A stretch of 64,000 nt of DNA from an uncultured SAR116 cluster alpha proteobacterium (GTDB lineage: Bacteria > Pseudomonadota > Alphaproteobacteria > Puniceispirillales > Puniceispirillaceae): NCBI GenBank assembly GCA_902520885.1, contig CABYPW010000002.1:62001-126000 (forward strand), in the 5' to 3' direction. A model generated the notes under the pieces. That model was not told where the DNA came from. It saw only the letters and a list, made by a program, of their open reading frames with translations, and ran no database searches. Of this stretch, positions 19,453 to 30,160 are shown piece by piece; position 1 is the first letter of the stretch, and each line of letters starts with the position of its first letter. The position numbers and the translations under genes were made by a program.

Positions 19453-20958
19453 ATGTTATCATCATGGCCGATTTTATCCATAATTACATTCCTCCCTCTG
19501 TTAGGTGTACTCTTTATTCTGCTTGCAAGTGGAGACAGTAAGTCTTCAGAACATAATTGTAAGATGGTGACTATTTGGGTCTCCAGTTTTACTTTTGTTG
19601 TTTCGCTACTTCTTTATTTTGGTTTTGACCCAGCTGCAGTTGGTTATCAGTTTGAAGAGCAATTTGACTGGATTGAAGGAAGTGGAATCACATATCATCT
19701 GGGTGTTGATGGTATTTCAATGCCATTTATTTTGCTATCTACCTTCTTAACACCACTTTCTGTACTTGCTAGTTGGCATTCTATTAAACATCGGGTTCGT
19801 GAATTTATGATCTCTTTCCTTGTGTTAGAAACAATGATGGTGGGAATGTTTGCCTCATTAGATTTGATGATGTTTTATCTTTTTTTTGAAGGTGTCTTAA
19901 TACCAATGTTTTTAATTATTGGTATTTGGGGCGGGCCAAGACGTGTATATGCGGCATTTAAATTCTTTTTGTACACCCTTTTAGGTTCTGTGTTGATGCT
20001 TGTTTGCATTATGATAATGTATTTACAAGGAGGTACGACAGATATTCCAGCGCTTTCTAATTTTAGTTTTTCATCGGAATATCAATTTTGGTTATTTATT
20101 GGATTTTTTGCCTCATTTGCAGTAAAAGTACCAATGTGGCCTTTTCATACATGGCTCCCAGATGCACATGTGGAGGCGCCGACAGCAGGGTCAATGATTC
20201 TAGCAGGCATATTATTAAAAATGGGTGGTTATGGATTCATTCGTTTTTCATTACCAATGTTTCCTGACGCCTCTTTGTATTTTGCTCCATTCATTTTTGT
20301 ACTTTCCATTGTTGCAATTATCTATACATCACTCGTAGCATTGGCCCAAACTGATATGAAAAAACTTATAGCATATTCGTCTGTGGCTCATATGGGATTT
20401 GTTACCATTGGAATTTTCACCTTCAATGAACAAGGAATTACAGGGGCGATGTTTCAAATGATAAGTCATGGTCTTGTATCTGCCGCATTATTCTTCTGCG
20501 TGGGAGTTGTGTATGATAGGCTTCATACTAGAAAAATTACCGATTATGGTGGTGTTGCAGATGTAATGCCTAATTATGCTGTGTTTTTCATGATAATGAT
20601 GTTGGCATCAGTTGGACTGCCAGGTACATCAGGATTTATTGGTGAAATATTGGTTTTGGTTGGAGCTTATAAAACAAGTTCGTCACTCGCCTTTTTTGCA
20701 GCAACAGGTCTCGTTCTTGGAGCGACTTATATGTTATGGCTTTATCGTCGCGTTGTGTTTGGACGAGCTGAAAAAGGTGAGGTTATTCGAATGCCTGCGC
20801 TAACTAATAGAGAAATAGGTATTTTATTGCCATTGACTATATTTATTTTGTGGTTTGGGGTTTATCCCGCACCTCTTTTAGATATTTTGAATCCGGTTAT
20901 TTCAACGATTAGTGATACGGTGTCGCAAACTCAATTAGTGGTATCCAGTCTCCAATAA
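19453..20958 (+). CDS. nuoM: NADH-quinone oxidoreductase subunit M
   Basis: 501 residues, about 14 membrane helices. F-F-E-G-V-L-I-P-M-F has the proton-path glutamate, and V-K-V-P-M-W-P-F-H-T-W-L-P-D-A-H-V-E-A-P-T is the antiporter hallmark (read in parts). Normal length. Four bases separate it from nuoL. Confidence 0.97.
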   Translation: MLSSWPILSIITFLPLLGVLFILLASGDSKSSEHNCKMVTIWVSSFTFVVSLLLYFGFDPAAVGYQFEEQFDWIEGSGITYHLGVDGISMPFILLSTFLTPLSVLASWHSIKHRVREFMISFLVLETMMVGMFASLDLMMFYLFFEGVLIPMFLIIGIWGGPRRVYAAFKFFLYTLLGSVLMLVCIMIMYLQGGTTDIPALSNFSFSSEYQFWLFIGFFASFAVKVPMWPFHTWLPDAHVEAPTAGSMILAGILLKMGGYGFIRFSLPMFPDASLYFAPFIFVLSIVAIIYTSLVALAQTDMKKLIAYSSVAHMGFVTIGIFTFNEQGITGAMFQMISHGLVSAALFFCVGVVYDRLHTRKITDYGGVADVMPNYAVFFMIMMLASVGLPGTSGFIGEILVLVGAYKTSSSLAFFAATGLVLGATYMLWLYRRVVFGRAEKGEVIRMPALTNREIGILLPLTIFILWFGVYPAPLLDILNPVISTISDTVSQTQLVVSSLQ

Positions 20959-20976
20959 AAGGGAAACTTGTAAAAA

Positions 20977-22434
20977 ATGCTATTTACGCAAATGACATTT
21001 CAGGCGGCGTTACCAGAATATATCTTGGCTGTGATAGCGCTGACACTTGTTTTGTTCGCCGCCTTTTTTGATGATAACAATAGTTCGAAAAAGTTTGTAA
21101 AATTAACTGCATTGTCCGGTTATGGTCTGGCATTCCTTGCAATTTTTGCACTTCCTTCGGAAAGCCAATCTATTTATTTAGGATTATTCAAGGTAAATAA
21201 TTTTCTTATTTATATGAAAGGTTTGGTCCTTATTGGTGCTTTTTTTGCCTGTTGGATGGTAAGTGATAACTGGATGGGTGGTATTGAAAAACCTGAATAC
21301 CAAGTTCTTATAATGTTAGCTACACTGGGCATGCTATTAATGATTTCTGCTAATGATCTTATTTCACTATATATGGGGTTAGAACTGCAGTCGTTACCGC
21401 TTTATGTTATAGCAGCTATCAATACTCGGTCTCTAAAGTCATCCGAAGCAGGTTTAAAATATTTTCTCTTGGGTGCACTTTCGTCAGGCATGCTTCTCTA
21501 CGGCTCTTCATTAATATATGGCTTTACAGGGTTTACTAACTTTGACCAAATATCATCTTTCATTGAACAAAATGGTGCAACCCCTGGCATTATTGTTGGT
21601 GTCGTATTTTTAATTTCGGGGTTAGCATTTAAAATTTCTGCAGCACCATTCCACATGTGGACACCAGATGTATATGAGGGTGCTCCAACCCCGGTAACGG
21701 CTTTATTCGCTATTGTACCTAAAATTGCTGCAATTACTTTATTGTTGAATATAACCCACTTTTTATTTGCCGATATTAGGTTTGAATGGATGCAAGTTAT
21801 AATCGCAATTTCAGTTTCTTCTATGGTTATCGGAGCCTTTGGTGCAATTATGCAAAAGGACTTAAAAAGGATGATGGCCTATTCATCTATTGCTCACATG
21901 GGATATGCCCTTGCAGGAATTGCAGCTGGCTCACAGCAAGGTGCGGCAGGTGTTTTAATTTATATGACGACTTATATATTTATGGGGGCGGGTACCTTTT
22001 CTGTTATTTTGATGTTGAGGCGTGACGGATTGCCTGTTAACAAGTTATCTGATCTTTCAGGTCTTGCATCTACCCATCCTTTTTGGGCTTTTGGATTATT
22101 GATATTTATGTTTTCAATGGCGGGCATTCCACCATTAGCTGGATTTTTTGCAAAATGGTACGTTTTCTTAGCAGCGGTGAATGCTGGATTGATACCACTT
22201 GCTATAATTGGTGTTATAACGTCTGTTATCGGCGCATTTTATTATCTACGTATAATTAAGCTGATGTATTTTGATGATGTTGACCAGACACTAGATAATA
22301 GTGCACCAAAAGAAAATATTATTATTCTCTCACTGTCAATAATTGTGACAGTCTTATTTTTATTAATTATTGGTCCTCTGCGTGAATGGAGCCACATTGT
22401 TTCACAGAATTTTCCCGTTTCTGGACTGTTATAA
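20977..22434 (+). CDS. nuoN: NADH-quinone oxidoreductase subunit N
   Basis: 485 residues, about 14 membrane helices, third antiporter-like subunit. Key blocks are Y-M-G-L-E-L-Q-S-L-P-L-Y with its glutamate, and F-K-I-S-A-A-P-F-H-M-W-T-P-D-V-Y-E-G-A-P. It is the last nuo gene and is followed after 12 bases by birA, so the transcript probably continues. Confidence 0.97.
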   Translation: MLFTQMTFQAALPEYILAVIALTLVLFAAFFDDNNSSKKFVKLTALSGYGLAFLAIFALPSESQSIYLGLFKVNNFLIYMKGLVLIGAFFACWMVSDNWMGGIEKPEYQVLIMLATLGMLLMISANDLISLYMGLELQSLPLYVIAAINTRSLKSSEAGLKYFLLGALSSGMLLYGSSLIYGFTGFTNFDQISSFIEQNGATPGIIVGVVFLISGLAFKISAAPFHMWTPDVYEGAPTPVTALFAIVPKIAAITLLLNITHFLFADIRFEWMQVIIAISVSSMVIGAFGAIMQKDLKRMMAYSSIAHMGYALAGIAAGSQQGAAGVLIYMTTYIFMGAGTFSVILMLRRDGLPVNKLSDLSGLASTHPFWAFGLLIFMFSMAGIPPLAGFFAKWYVFLAAVNAGLIPLAIIGVITSVIGAFYYLRIIKLMYFDDVDQTLDNSAPKENIIILSLSIIVTVLFLLIIGPLREWSHIVSQNFPVSGLL

Positions 22435-22446
22435 TTAGAGGCATTC

Positions 22447-23214
22447 ATGATTGATAGCAAATTGAAAAAATGGGAGTTACATACCAGGGAATCGTGTACT
22501 TCTGCTTTGGACGTAGCGAGGGAATTTATTGAAAAGACAGAATTACTCCCGGAGGGTAATGCATTCTTAGTATCTGAACAGACAGAAGGCCGTGGTCGAA
22601 TGGACCGAGTTTGGATTTCGCATAAAAATGATGGGATGTATTTATCTGTGATTTTATCTCCGAAACGGCTTCATTCCGAATGGCCAACCTTATCATTTGT
22701 TGCTTCTCTTGCTGCATTACAAACGATAAATTCTATTTGTCCAAATGTTCCTGCAAGTCTAAAATGGCCTAATGATTTAATGGCAAATGACAGAAAAATG
22801 GGTGGAATTCTTCTTGAATCAGATGGTCCTCATGCAATATTAGGTTGTGGTATTAATATAAGAAATGCACCAAAATTATTGGATTCTTCAGTGTTATCAA
22901 CAGATATAGCGGAATATCAATCTGCTTTGCCCGACGCAAAACAACTTGCTGATTGTTATCTTCTAAATTTAGAAAATTTGTATCAAATCTGGCAGGAATG
23001 TGGGCCAGCACCATTATTAGCAAGGTGGCAAGATAAATCAAATATAATTGGTAGGAACTTAACTGTGCAACTATGCGATAGGTCAATCACGGGTATATGC
23101 GATGCTTTAGAACCGGATGGTCGTTTAAATTTAGTCGATATTGACGGTAATGTTCATCTTATCACAGTAGGAGATGTGGTGCTGATGGGAGAGGTCAATG
23201 CTACTAACAATTGA
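22447..23214 (+). CDS. birA: Biotin--[acetyl-CoA carboxylase] ligase
   Basis: 255 residues. It activates biotin to biotinyl-AMP and attaches it to the biotin carrier protein. The nucleotide/biotin loop G-R-G-R-M-D-R (48-54) and catalytic K106 in L-K-W-P-N-D-L are present. A short C-terminal domain (about 205-250) follows. The N-terminal DNA-binding domain of bifunctional BirA is absent, so it is a ligase only. It ends overlapping coaX by 17 bases; nuo-birA-coaX-rnj is a usual alphaproteobacterial order. Confidence 0.94.
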   Translation: MIDSKLKKWELHTRESCTSALDVAREFIEKTELLPEGNAFLVSEQTEGRGRMDRVWISHKNDGMYLSVILSPKRLHSEWPTLSFVASLAALQTINSICPNVPASLKWPNDLMANDRKMGGILLESDGPHAILGCGINIRNAPKLLDSSVLSTDIAEYQSALPDAKQLADCYLLNLENLYQIWQECGPAPLLARWQDKSNIIGRNLTVQLCDRSITGICDALEPDGRLNLVDIDGNVHLITVGDVVLMGEVNATNN

Positions 23215-23986
23215 TTGTGGAAACACGCATATTGTTTTTGGTATCTTTGACCATTCTGATTTAACTTATAGTTGGCGAATAGATACATCAGTTACTAATA
23301 ATAAAGAGCATTTTCTTGAGATTTTCATAGAAAAGTTAAAAAATCTAAATCTTACGATAAAGCACATTGGGTATGTAATACTTGCATCTGTTGTCAACGA
23401 AGCTGAGACTTGTTTTGATTTTTTTGAAAAGTCACTTTCAATACCATTCATATCCATTTCAAGTTCTTTAGTGAAGTTACCCATTAAAATAGATTTGCCA
23501 GAGCCTTCTCAAGTGGGTGCTGATAGATTGGTTAATGCTGTTGCCGGGTCATCTTTAACACAATCTGATGTAATCATTGTAGATTTTGGAACCGCCACCA
23601 CATTTGATATTGTAACAATGGTCTCTGGTATGCCTTTTTATAAAGGTGGAATAATTGCGCCTGGCGTTAACTTATCATTGGATGCCCTGAGCAGAGCAGC
23701 TTCAAAAATTCCAAAAATAGATCTTTCTGTCCACCCTAGCGAAGTGTCAGTAATAGGCAAAAATACTACAGATGCTATGTGGTCTGGCATTATATGGGGG
23801 TATGTTGGATTGATTGAAGGTATTATTCACAGGATTGAAGTTGAAACAGGAAATAGCTTCAGAATTATTGCGACGGGAGGACTTGCATCATTGTATTTAC
23901 CATACTGCGAACTAATTAGATGGCAAGAACCTAATTTAACTTTATTAGGTCTAAAACAGATTGCGGAGATTAATGGTTATAGATAG
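23198..23986 (+). CDS. coaX: Type III pantothenate kinase
   Basis: 262 residues, first step of coenzyme A synthesis. The ASKHA-fold motifs are complete: D-C-G-N-T-H at 6-11 (phosphate binding), G-A-D-R-L-V-N at about 107-113, D-F-G-T-A-T-T-F-D at about 129-137, and G-G-I-I-A-P-G near 153. ATG 23198 lies inside birA, and the stop is immediately followed by the rnj ATG. Confidence 0.95.
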   Translation: MLLTIDCGNTHIVFGIFDHSDLTYSWRIDTSVTNNKEHFLEIFIEKLKNLNLTIKHIGYVILASVVNEAETCFDFFEKSLSIPFISISSSLVKLPIKIDLPEPSQVGADRLVNAVAGSSLTQSDVIIVDFGTATTFDIVTMVSGMPFYKGGIIAPGVNLSLDALSRAASKIPKIDLSVHPSEVSVIGKNTTDAMWSGIIWGYVGLIEGIIHRIEVETGNSFRIIATGGLASLYLPYCELIRWQEPNLTLLGLKQIAEINGYR

Positions 23987-25648
23987 ATGAATTTTTTAGA
24001 TAGTGAACTTATTTTTATCCCTTTAGGTGGTTCTGGTGAAATCGGAATGAATGCAAATTTATATCATTATCAATCCGATTGGTTAATGATTGATCTTGGA
24101 ATTAGCTTTAGTGACGAAACAACACCAGGTGTTGATATTATTCTACCTGATATCAGGTTTGCTGAAGAGCAAAAAGCAAACATTAAGGCAATTATTTTAA
24201 CGCATGCTCATGAAGACCATTTTGGAGCGATACCGTATTTATGGGAAAAACTAAATGTGCCAATTTATGGTACTGCATTTACCATAGCTTTATTAAAGCG
24301 AAAATTGGAAGAGGCAAAAATATCAGAAAATATTCCCTTAAATGTAATTGATTATAACGTTGATTATAAATTTGGTGCATTCACGGTTGAGTTTGTGACT
24401 TTATCTCATTCAATACCTGACCCCGCAGCGATAGTATTAAAGACAGATAAAGGTCAAATATTGCATACAGGAGACTGGAAGTTTGATGAAACACCTATGG
24501 TAGGAAATAAAACAGATATCGAAAAGCTCAAGCTAATTGGTGACGAAGGAGTGATAGCTCTTATAGGTGACTCAACTAATGCATTAGTAAATGGGAGAAC
24601 TCCATCAGAGTGTGTTGCTCGTGAGGGATTAACTAAAGTAATTGCAAAATCGAGATTTACTGTGGCGGTAACGTGTTTTGCAAGTAATATAGCAAGGTTA
24701 AGTTCAATTATTTCAGCCGCAAATGAAAATAATAGACATGTTTGCGTAGTTGGACGTGCACTTCATCGCTCCATAGCTGCGGCAAGAGAAACTGGATATC
24801 TAGAAAATGCTCCTGATTTTGTATCTGAAGTCGATGCTGGTTTGTTGCCAAGACAAAATCTAGTAATAATATGTACCGGTTCGCAGGGGGAACCAAGGGC
24901 TGCACTCGCAAAAATTTCTAACGGAATGCATGAAAATATTAAACTCCAAGCTGAAGACACAGTGATTTTTTCTTCTCGTCAAATTCCAGGCAACGAAAAT
25001 GCAATAGCGAGAGTACAAAACCAATTCTTGCGCCAGAAAATAAATATTATTACGGATGAAGATGCTATGGTGCATGTATCAGGACACCCTGCAAGAGATG
25101 AGTTGATAGATTTATATAATATTATTCGACCAAAAATTGCTATACCAGTCCATGGAACTGCAAGGCATCTTGACGCTCATGCAAAATTAGCTGCTTCTTG
25201 TCAGGTCCCCGAAATCCTTATTCCTGAAAACGGAAATATAATTAGTTTAAAAAATAATACTATAAAAGTTGTTGATAATATTACAGTTTCTCAATTTACT
25301 CAGGGTTCTGGAAGTATCATAGATTTGCAGTCTGATATGCTACGATCAAGAAGGCAGATGCTATGGAACGGTTCTGTCAGTGTTTCTGTATTATTAGATC
25401 AAATGGGTTCTTTAATGCAGGCGCCAACAGTAACTCAGGATGGTGTTTGCATGGGTGAAGAAGAGAGTGATTACTTAGCTGATATTAGTCTATTGGTGGA
25501 TACCCAATTGGAAAACACAAATAAAAATCTCCTCAATGATGATAACGCCGTTCAAACTCTGATTATTGGCAAAGTAAAAAGTGCTACAAAATCTCGGTTC
25601 CGCATCAGGCCCAAGGTTCATGCTCATATAATACGCATTGCTGGGTAG
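23987..25648 (+). CDS. rnj: Ribonuclease J
   Basis: 553 residues, beta-CASP metallo-beta-lactamase RNase (endo/5' exonuclease) for RNA maturation and decay. The metal site is H73-x-H75-x-D77-H78. G-D-S-T-N-A, S-G-H-P-A-R-D-E and P-V-H-G-T complete the metallo-beta-lactamase and beta-CASP motifs. Full length, with the short C-terminal domain. Zero-base junction with coaX. Confidence 0.95.
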   Translation: MNFLDSELIFIPLGGSGEIGMNANLYHYQSDWLMIDLGISFSDETTPGVDIILPDIRFAEEQKANIKAIILTHAHEDHFGAIPYLWEKLNVPIYGTAFTIALLKRKLEEAKISENIPLNVIDYNVDYKFGAFTVEFVTLSHSIPDPAAIVLKTDKGQILHTGDWKFDETPMVGNKTDIEKLKLIGDEGVIALIGDSTNALVNGRTPSECVAREGLTKVIAKSRFTVAVTCFASNIARLSSIISAANENNRHVCVVGRALHRSIAAARETGYLENAPDFVSEVDAGLLPRQNLVIICTGSQGEPRAALAKISNGMHENIKLQAEDTVIFSSRQIPGNENAIARVQNQFLRQKINIITDEDAMVHVSGHPARDELIDLYNIIRPKIAIPVHGTARHLDAHAKLAASCQVPEILIPENGNIISLKNNTIKVVDNITVSQFTQGSGSIIDLQSDMLRSRRQMLWNGSVSVSVLLDQMGSLMQAPTVTQDGVCMGEEESDYLADISLLVDTQLENTNKNLLNDDNAVQTLIIGKVKSATKSRFRIRPKVHAHIIRIAG

Positions 25649-25665
25649 CTTGGAAGGTAATTAAC

Positions 25666-25896
25666 GTGGACTTTGTATCATCAGCGGTTGTGTATATATT
25701 ACTTTGGTGGTGGATATTCTTAATGGCTCTGCCATTTGGGAGTGCGCCGCCAGAAAACCCAGTATTTGGTCATGCGAGTTCAGCCCCAGACAATCCAAGT
25801 ATTTTAAAAAAAATTATAGCAACAACTTTAATTTCTGTATTCGCCTTCATTATTGTTAAATTAGTCATCGAATCAGGAATTATGACCTTAAACTAA
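25666..25896 (+). CDS. DUF1467 family membrane protein
   Basis: 76 residues from GTG 25666, with GGAAGG 8 bases upstream. There are two membrane helices (about 5-25 and 47-68) with a loop rich in proline. W-W-W-I-F-L-M-A-L-P-F-G and P-E-N-P-V-F-G-H-A are typical of DUF1467, a family that in alphaproteobacteria follows rnj. Function unknown. It is the last gene before a strong terminator. Confidence 0.85.
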   Translation: MDFVSSAVVYILLWWWIFLMALPFGSAPPENPVFGHASSAPDNPSILKKIIATTLISVFAFIIVKLVIESGIMTLN

Positions 25897-25897
25897 A

Positions 25898-25927
25898 AAA
25901 AAACAAGGCATTGTGCCTTGTTTTTTC
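25898..25927 (+). terminator. Rho-independent terminator of the nuo-rnj operon
   Basis: An 8-bp perfect stem ACAAGGCA/TGCCTTGT (25903-25910 and 25914-25921) with a 3-base loop and a following T run, two bases after the DUF1467 stop. The preceding A run makes it possibly bidirectional. Confidence 0.9.
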
Positions 25928-26154
25928 TATACCACTAAATGTAGTATTTTTTCTCCCTAAACTCGGACCCACTTTTCAAAAAGTTCCGTTATTAAAACTT
26001 TAAAATATTGTGCAGATGCTGTCACTACAAAAATGATCTATTATTGTATGGTGGAATAGAATTTTATTAAAATCTAGTTTAATGTTTTTGAAACATGTTT
26101 ATAACTAAAAAAGAGATAAGTTTATTTTTTCATTTTCGTAATTGAGGACAAAAG

Positions 26155-26604
26155 GTGGCATTGGACATACTAATCTCAAGTGACCATGGTGGTATAAAAC
26201 TTAAATCCATATTGGTTTCCCATCTAAAGACTAACGGTTTTAATGTTGGAGATCTTGGGCCTTATGAAGCAGGTGCTTCTGTTGATTATCCAGATTATGC
26301 AGCAAAATTAGCGGATGAGATGCAACAAAATAATTTTAAAGGTATTCTTATATGCGGTTCTGGTATAGGAATGTCTATTGCAGTAAATCGCTATGAATGG
26401 GTTAGAGGAGCATTAGTTCATGATGAAACAACTGCAAGACTTTGCCGAGAGCATAATGACGCCAATGTTATTATTCTAGGAGAGCGGATAATAGGGGAAT
26501 TAACGGCAATTTCTTGTGTTAATATATTCTTAAATACTAGTTTTTTAGGGGGTCACCACCAAAAACGTATAAATAAACTGAGAAACTCAAAAATACTTAT
26601 GTAG
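26155..26604 (+). CDS. rpiB: Ribose 5-phosphate isomerase B
   Basis: 149 residues from GTG 26155. It interconverts ribose 5-phosphate and ribulose 5-phosphate in the cytosol. S-S-D-H-G-G at 8-13 binds phosphate, and [11 protein letters not shown] at about 63-73 holds the catalytic cysteine. H-D-E-T-T-A-R and E-H-N-D-A-N are also present. It begins a new operon 16 bases ahead of glyA. The 230 bases upstream are AT-rich with no clear promoter assigned. Confidence 0.94.
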   Translation: MALDILISSDHGGIKLKSILVSHLKTNGFNVGDLGPYEAGASVDYPDYAAKLADEMQQNNFKGILICGSGIGMSIAVNRYEWVRGALVHDETTARLCREHNDANVIILGERIIGELTAISCVNIFLNTSFLGGHHQKRINKLRNSKILM

Positions 26605-26620
26605 CCACAGGAGAATTATA

Positions 26621-27895
26621 ATGCGTCAGGATAAAAAAATGTTTGTTGATAATTTGATGAGTGGTGATCCAGAAATTGCCGAGGCAATTCAACATGAGTT
26701 GTACCGACAGCAGGATCAATTAGAAATGATCGCATCAGAAAATATTGTTTCCTCATCGGTACTTGAGGCGCAAGGTTCTGTTTTGACTAATAAATATGCG
26801 GAAGGGTATTCTGGTAAACGCTATTATGGTGGATGTGAATACATAGATGTAGTTGAAACGCTTGCAATTGAAAGAGCAAAAAAATTATTCGATTGTGAGT
26901 TTGTCAATGTTCAACCTCATTCTGGAGCACAGGCAAACCAAGCGGTTTTTTTGGCTCTGTTATCACCAAATGATACTGTTTTAGGAATGTCTTTAGCCTC
27001 TGGTGGTCATCTCACACATGGTAGTGCTCCTAATCTCTCAGGAAAGTGGTTTAATGCTATTCAATATGGTGTGAGCCGTCAAACTGGTTTGATAGATTTC
27101 GAACAATTAAGGGAACTTGCGTTAAGCCACAAGCCAAAAATGATTTTAGCAGGTGCCTCAGCCTATCCACGGCAAATTGATTTTTCAAAATTTAGAGAAA
27201 TAGCTGATGAAGCTGGAGCTCTTTTAATGGTGGATATGGCTCACATTTCTGGTTTGGTGGCCGCAGGTCTTCATCCAAACCCAGTGCCATATGCTGACAT
27301 CGTAACATCTACTACTCATAAAACTTTAAGGGCAGGTAGGGGAGGAATAATTCTTTCAAATAATATTGAACTTGGAAAAAAAATTAATTCTGCAGTTTTT
27401 CCAGGATTGCAAGGTGGACCATTAATGCATGCAATAGCAGGTAAAGCTGTTGGTTTTAAAGAAGCGTTACAACCGGAATTCAAATCCTACATTCAGTCTG
27501 TAATTAATAATGCAGTAAAATTGGGAGAAGTGTTAAAGGAGCGTGGGCTTGACCTGGTATCAGATGGAACAGATACACATTTATTATTGGTTGACTTGAG
27601 ACCCAAGGGACTTACTGGAAATATTGCCGAAATTAGCCTTGAGGCTGCAGGTATAACCTGTAATAAAAATGGTGTTCCCTTTGACCCAGAAAAGCCCATG
27701 ATAACATCAGGAATAAGATTAGGCACTCCAGCGGGTACAACAAGAGGTTTAGGTTTAGAGGAATTTGAAAAGGTTGGAAATATCATTGGTGACGTGCTAG
27801 ATAGTCTGGCATCAAATAAGTCTGATAATTCGGCAGCAGAGAGACACGCTAGAAATCAAATTGTGGAAATTTGTAAGCGTTTTCCCATTTATTGA
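26621..27895 (+). CDS. glyA: Serine hydroxymethyltransferase
   Basis: 424 residues, PLP enzyme converting serine and tetrahydrofolate to glycine and 5,10-methylene-THF. PLP lysine K234 sits in [10 protein letters not shown]. The substrate segment [14 protein letters not shown] is intact at 57-70. The normal 420-residue length is complete. Confidence 0.97.
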   Translation: MRQDKKMFVDNLMSGDPEIAEAIQHELYRQQDQLEMIASENIVSSSVLEAQGSVLTNKYAEGYSGKRYYGGCEYIDVVETLAIERAKKLFDCEFVNVQPHSGAQANQAVFLALLSPNDTVLGMSLASGGHLTHGSAPNLSGKWFNAIQYGVSRQTGLIDFEQLRELALSHKPKMILAGASAYPRQIDFSKFREIADEAGALLMVDMAHISGLVAAGLHPNPVPYADIVTSTTHKTLRAGRGGIILSNNIELGKKINSAVFPGLQGGPLMHAIAGKAVGFKEALQPEFKSYIQSVINNAVKLGEVLKERGLDLVSDGTDTHLLLVDLRPKGLTGNIAEISLEAAGITCNKNGVPFDPEKPMITSGIRLGTPAGTTRGLGLEEFEKVGNIIGDVLDSLASNKSDNSAAERHARNQIVEICKRFPIY

Positions 27896-27943
27896 TAGGT
27901 TTTAAAACCGAAAAGTAAAAATAGGAAAAACAGGGTATGTTAG

Positions 27944-28393
27944 ATGTTATGTCCATTTTGTAAATCAGAAGATACACAAGTAAAAGACTCTCGACCTTCG
28001 GAAGATGGTACAGCTATAAGAAGAAGAAGGCAATGTAATAGATGTGATGCACGGTTTACAACATTTGAAAGAGTTCAATTAAGAGAGGTCTCTGTCATAA
28101 AGAGAGATGGAATCAAGGTACTTTTCGACAGAGACAAGTTATCTAAATCCTTTAATGTCGCCCTAAGAAAGAGAAATATTGTTCAAGATAAAATTGAAAT
28201 GGAAATTAATGAGATAGTTAAAAAACTTGAATCAACGGGTGAACCAGATGTCACTTCAGAATATATTGGTTCACTTGTTATGAAGGCACTATCGCAGCTC
28301 GATAAAGTTGGTTATGTGAGATATGCCTCAGTTTACAGAAACTTTGCAGATCCAAAAGAATTTGAGGAATTCGTTAATGAGCTAAAAAAGTGA
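27944..28393 (+). CDS. nrdR: Transcriptional repressor NrdR
   Basis: 149 residues. The N-terminal zinc ribbon C3/C6 (C-P-F-C) with C31/C34 (C-N-R-C) is followed by an ATP-cone domain (about 48-138) with V-I-K-R-D-G. It represses ribonucleotide reductase genes in response to dATP/ATP. It overlaps the ribD start by 4 bases (GTGA), the usual nrdR-ribD pairing. Confidence 0.96.
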   Translation: MLCPFCKSEDTQVKDSRPSEDGTAIRRRRQCNRCDARFTTFERVQLREVSVIKRDGIKVLFDRDKLSKSFNVALRKRNIVQDKIEMEINEIVKKLESTGEPDVTSEYIGSLVMKALSQLDKVGYVRYASVYRNFADPKEFEEFVNELKK

Positions 28394-29526
28394 GAAGTTC
28401 AAATTCTTCAAAGGAATGTGATAAAAGGTGGATGAAATTTGCTTTGGCGCTTAGTGAGAAATCACAGGGGCTTTCCTCTGAAAATCCTAATGTTGGTTGT
28501 GTTGTAGTTGACACTGGTGGAAACCTATGTGGAAGTGGTTTTACCCAGCCAGGAGGCCGTCCTCATGCAGAAATTGAAGCTTTAAGAGATGCAGGTCAAA
28601 AGGCGAAGGGCGGAACACTGTATGTCACTTTAGAGCCTTGTTCCCATTATGGTCAAACCCCCCCTTGTGTGAAAGCTATAATACAGTCTGGGATAAAAAG
28701 AGTGTTAATCGCAATAATGGACCCTGATAAAAGGGTCAATGGGGCTGGGATAAAGCAACTAAAACAGGCAGGCCTTGAAGTAGAGGTTGGATTTATGAGA
28801 GGAGAAGCAATAAGGTATATACCTTCTTTTTTAGCAAGAAATAGTTTTTTCTTTGAAGATATAACCTCAAATAAAAAAAAAAGGCCGTTTATTACAGTAA
28901 AAGTGGCCCGTACTCTGGATGGATTTGTTAGTAAAGGTATTGGATTGGGAGGTAAAATATCCAATCAAGTTTCAGATGCATTTACACATGATCTAAGGAG
29001 TAGGGTGGATGCCACCCTAATAAGTTATCAGACGGCACAAATCGATAATCCACTTTTAAATGCAAGGATTAATGGGTTAGAACAGCCTACAAAAAGAATA
29101 GTTTTAGATAAAAATTTAGCACTTGATCAGCAGAGTAATCTTGTTAAAACGAGTGATATTCATCCGTTAATAATAGTAACGAAAGATAAACCAAAAGATA
29201 AAAATTGGATTCATGATAAAATAGTAAACAATCAAATTCGTTTACTCGTAATGGGAAAAGATTATAACTTAGAAGCCATATTTATTGCCTTACTTGAACA
29301 AGGATTTGGACATATTTTGGTAGAGCCTGGTCCACGATTGCTTAGATCACTATTCTCTGAGAATGTAGTTGACGAATTTTTCGAAGTAATCAGCAAAAAG
29401 AAATTTATTAAAGGTTACTCTATTGGCGTTTCGGAAAAGGCAGTAAATTTTACTCCTCCATCGTCTTTTGTATTGGTAAAACAATTTAATTTAGCGAATG
29501 ATATTATAAAGTTTTGGAAGGTATAA
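28390..29526 (+). CDS. ribD: Bifunctional riboflavin deaminase/reductase RibD
   Basis: 378 residues from GTG 28390. The N-terminal deaminase (about 12-155) has zinc ligands H59, C84, C93 and catalytic E61 in H-A-E-I-E. The C-terminal reductase (about 165-378) has [10 protein letters not shown]. It performs the second and third steps of the pyrimidine branch of riboflavin synthesis. It heads ribD-ribE-ribB-ribH-nusB. Confidence 0.95.
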   Translation: MRSSNSSKECDKRWMKFALALSEKSQGLSSENPNVGCVVVDTGGNLCGSGFTQPGGRPHAEIEALRDAGQKAKGGTLYVTLEPCSHYGQTPPCVKAIIQSGIKRVLIAIMDPDKRVNGAGIKQLKQAGLEVEVGFMRGEAIRYIPSFLARNSFFFEDITSNKKKRPFITVKVARTLDGFVSKGIGLGGKISNQVSDAFTHDLRSRVDATLISYQTAQIDNPLLNARINGLEQPTKRIVLDKNLALDQQSNLVKTSDIHPLIIVTKDKPKDKNWIHDKIVNNQIRLLVMGKDYNLEAIFIALLEQGFGHILVEPGPRLLRSLFSENVVDEFFEVISKKKFIKGYSIGVSEKAVNFTPPSSFVLVKQFNLANDIIKFWKV

Positions 29527-29533
29527 AGTATAT

Positions 29534-30124
29534 ATGTTTACGGGTATAATTACAGATATTGGTGAGCTAATATCATTGGACAAACAAGGTGATTGGCAAT
29601 TAAGAATCAAAACACATTGGAATACAAAAGATATTGAAATTGGTGCATCAATTGCTTGCTCGGGCATATGCCTTACAGTATTAGACCGAGAAGATGATTA
29701 CTTTGATGTGTCAGCTTCAATGGAAACAGTTTCTATTACCACTTTAAAAACTTGGAAGCTTGGAAAAAAAATAAATTTAGAAAGAGCACTAAGAGTGGGA
29801 GACGAGTTGGGAGGACACATAGTTTCGGGACATGTAGATGGAATTATTACGCTTTCTGATATTAAGCCGGATAATGACTCCTATCGTCTAAAATTTTTAA
29901 TAGATGACAAGTTCAAGGGGCTGATTGCTAGTAAGGGATCTGTCTGTATAGATGGAATATCTTTGACAGTAAACTCAGCAACTGACAGCAGCTTTGATGT
30001 TAATATTATTTCTCATACTTGGAATGAAACCACTATTGGGAATTGTGTAGTTGGAGATGCTGCGAATCTCGAAATAGATATGTTAGCACGCTACGTTGCT
30101 AGGTTATTGGAGACAAAAAAATAA
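29534..30124 (+). CDS. ribE: Riboflavin synthase alpha chain
   Basis: 196 residues, two internal lumazine-binding repeats. M-F-T-G-I-I start motif and A-C-S-G-I-C-L-T-V in repeat 1; G-S-V-C-I-D-G-I-S-L-T-V-N in repeat 2. G-G-H-I-V-S-G-H-V-D-G connects them. It dismutates two lumazines to riboflavin, the final step with RibH. Confidence 0.95.
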   Translation: MFTGIITDIGELISLDKQGDWQLRIKTHWNTKDIEIGASIACSGICLTVLDREDDYFDVSASMETVSITTLKTWKLGKKINLERALRVGDELGGHIVSGHVDGIITLSDIKPDNDSYRLKFLIDDKFKGLIASKGSVCIDGISLTVNSATDSSFDVNIISHTWNETTIGNCVVGDAANLEIDMLARYVARLLETKK

Positions 30125-30160
30125 CCATTTAAATGTATAAAAAATAGAGGAATTTATATT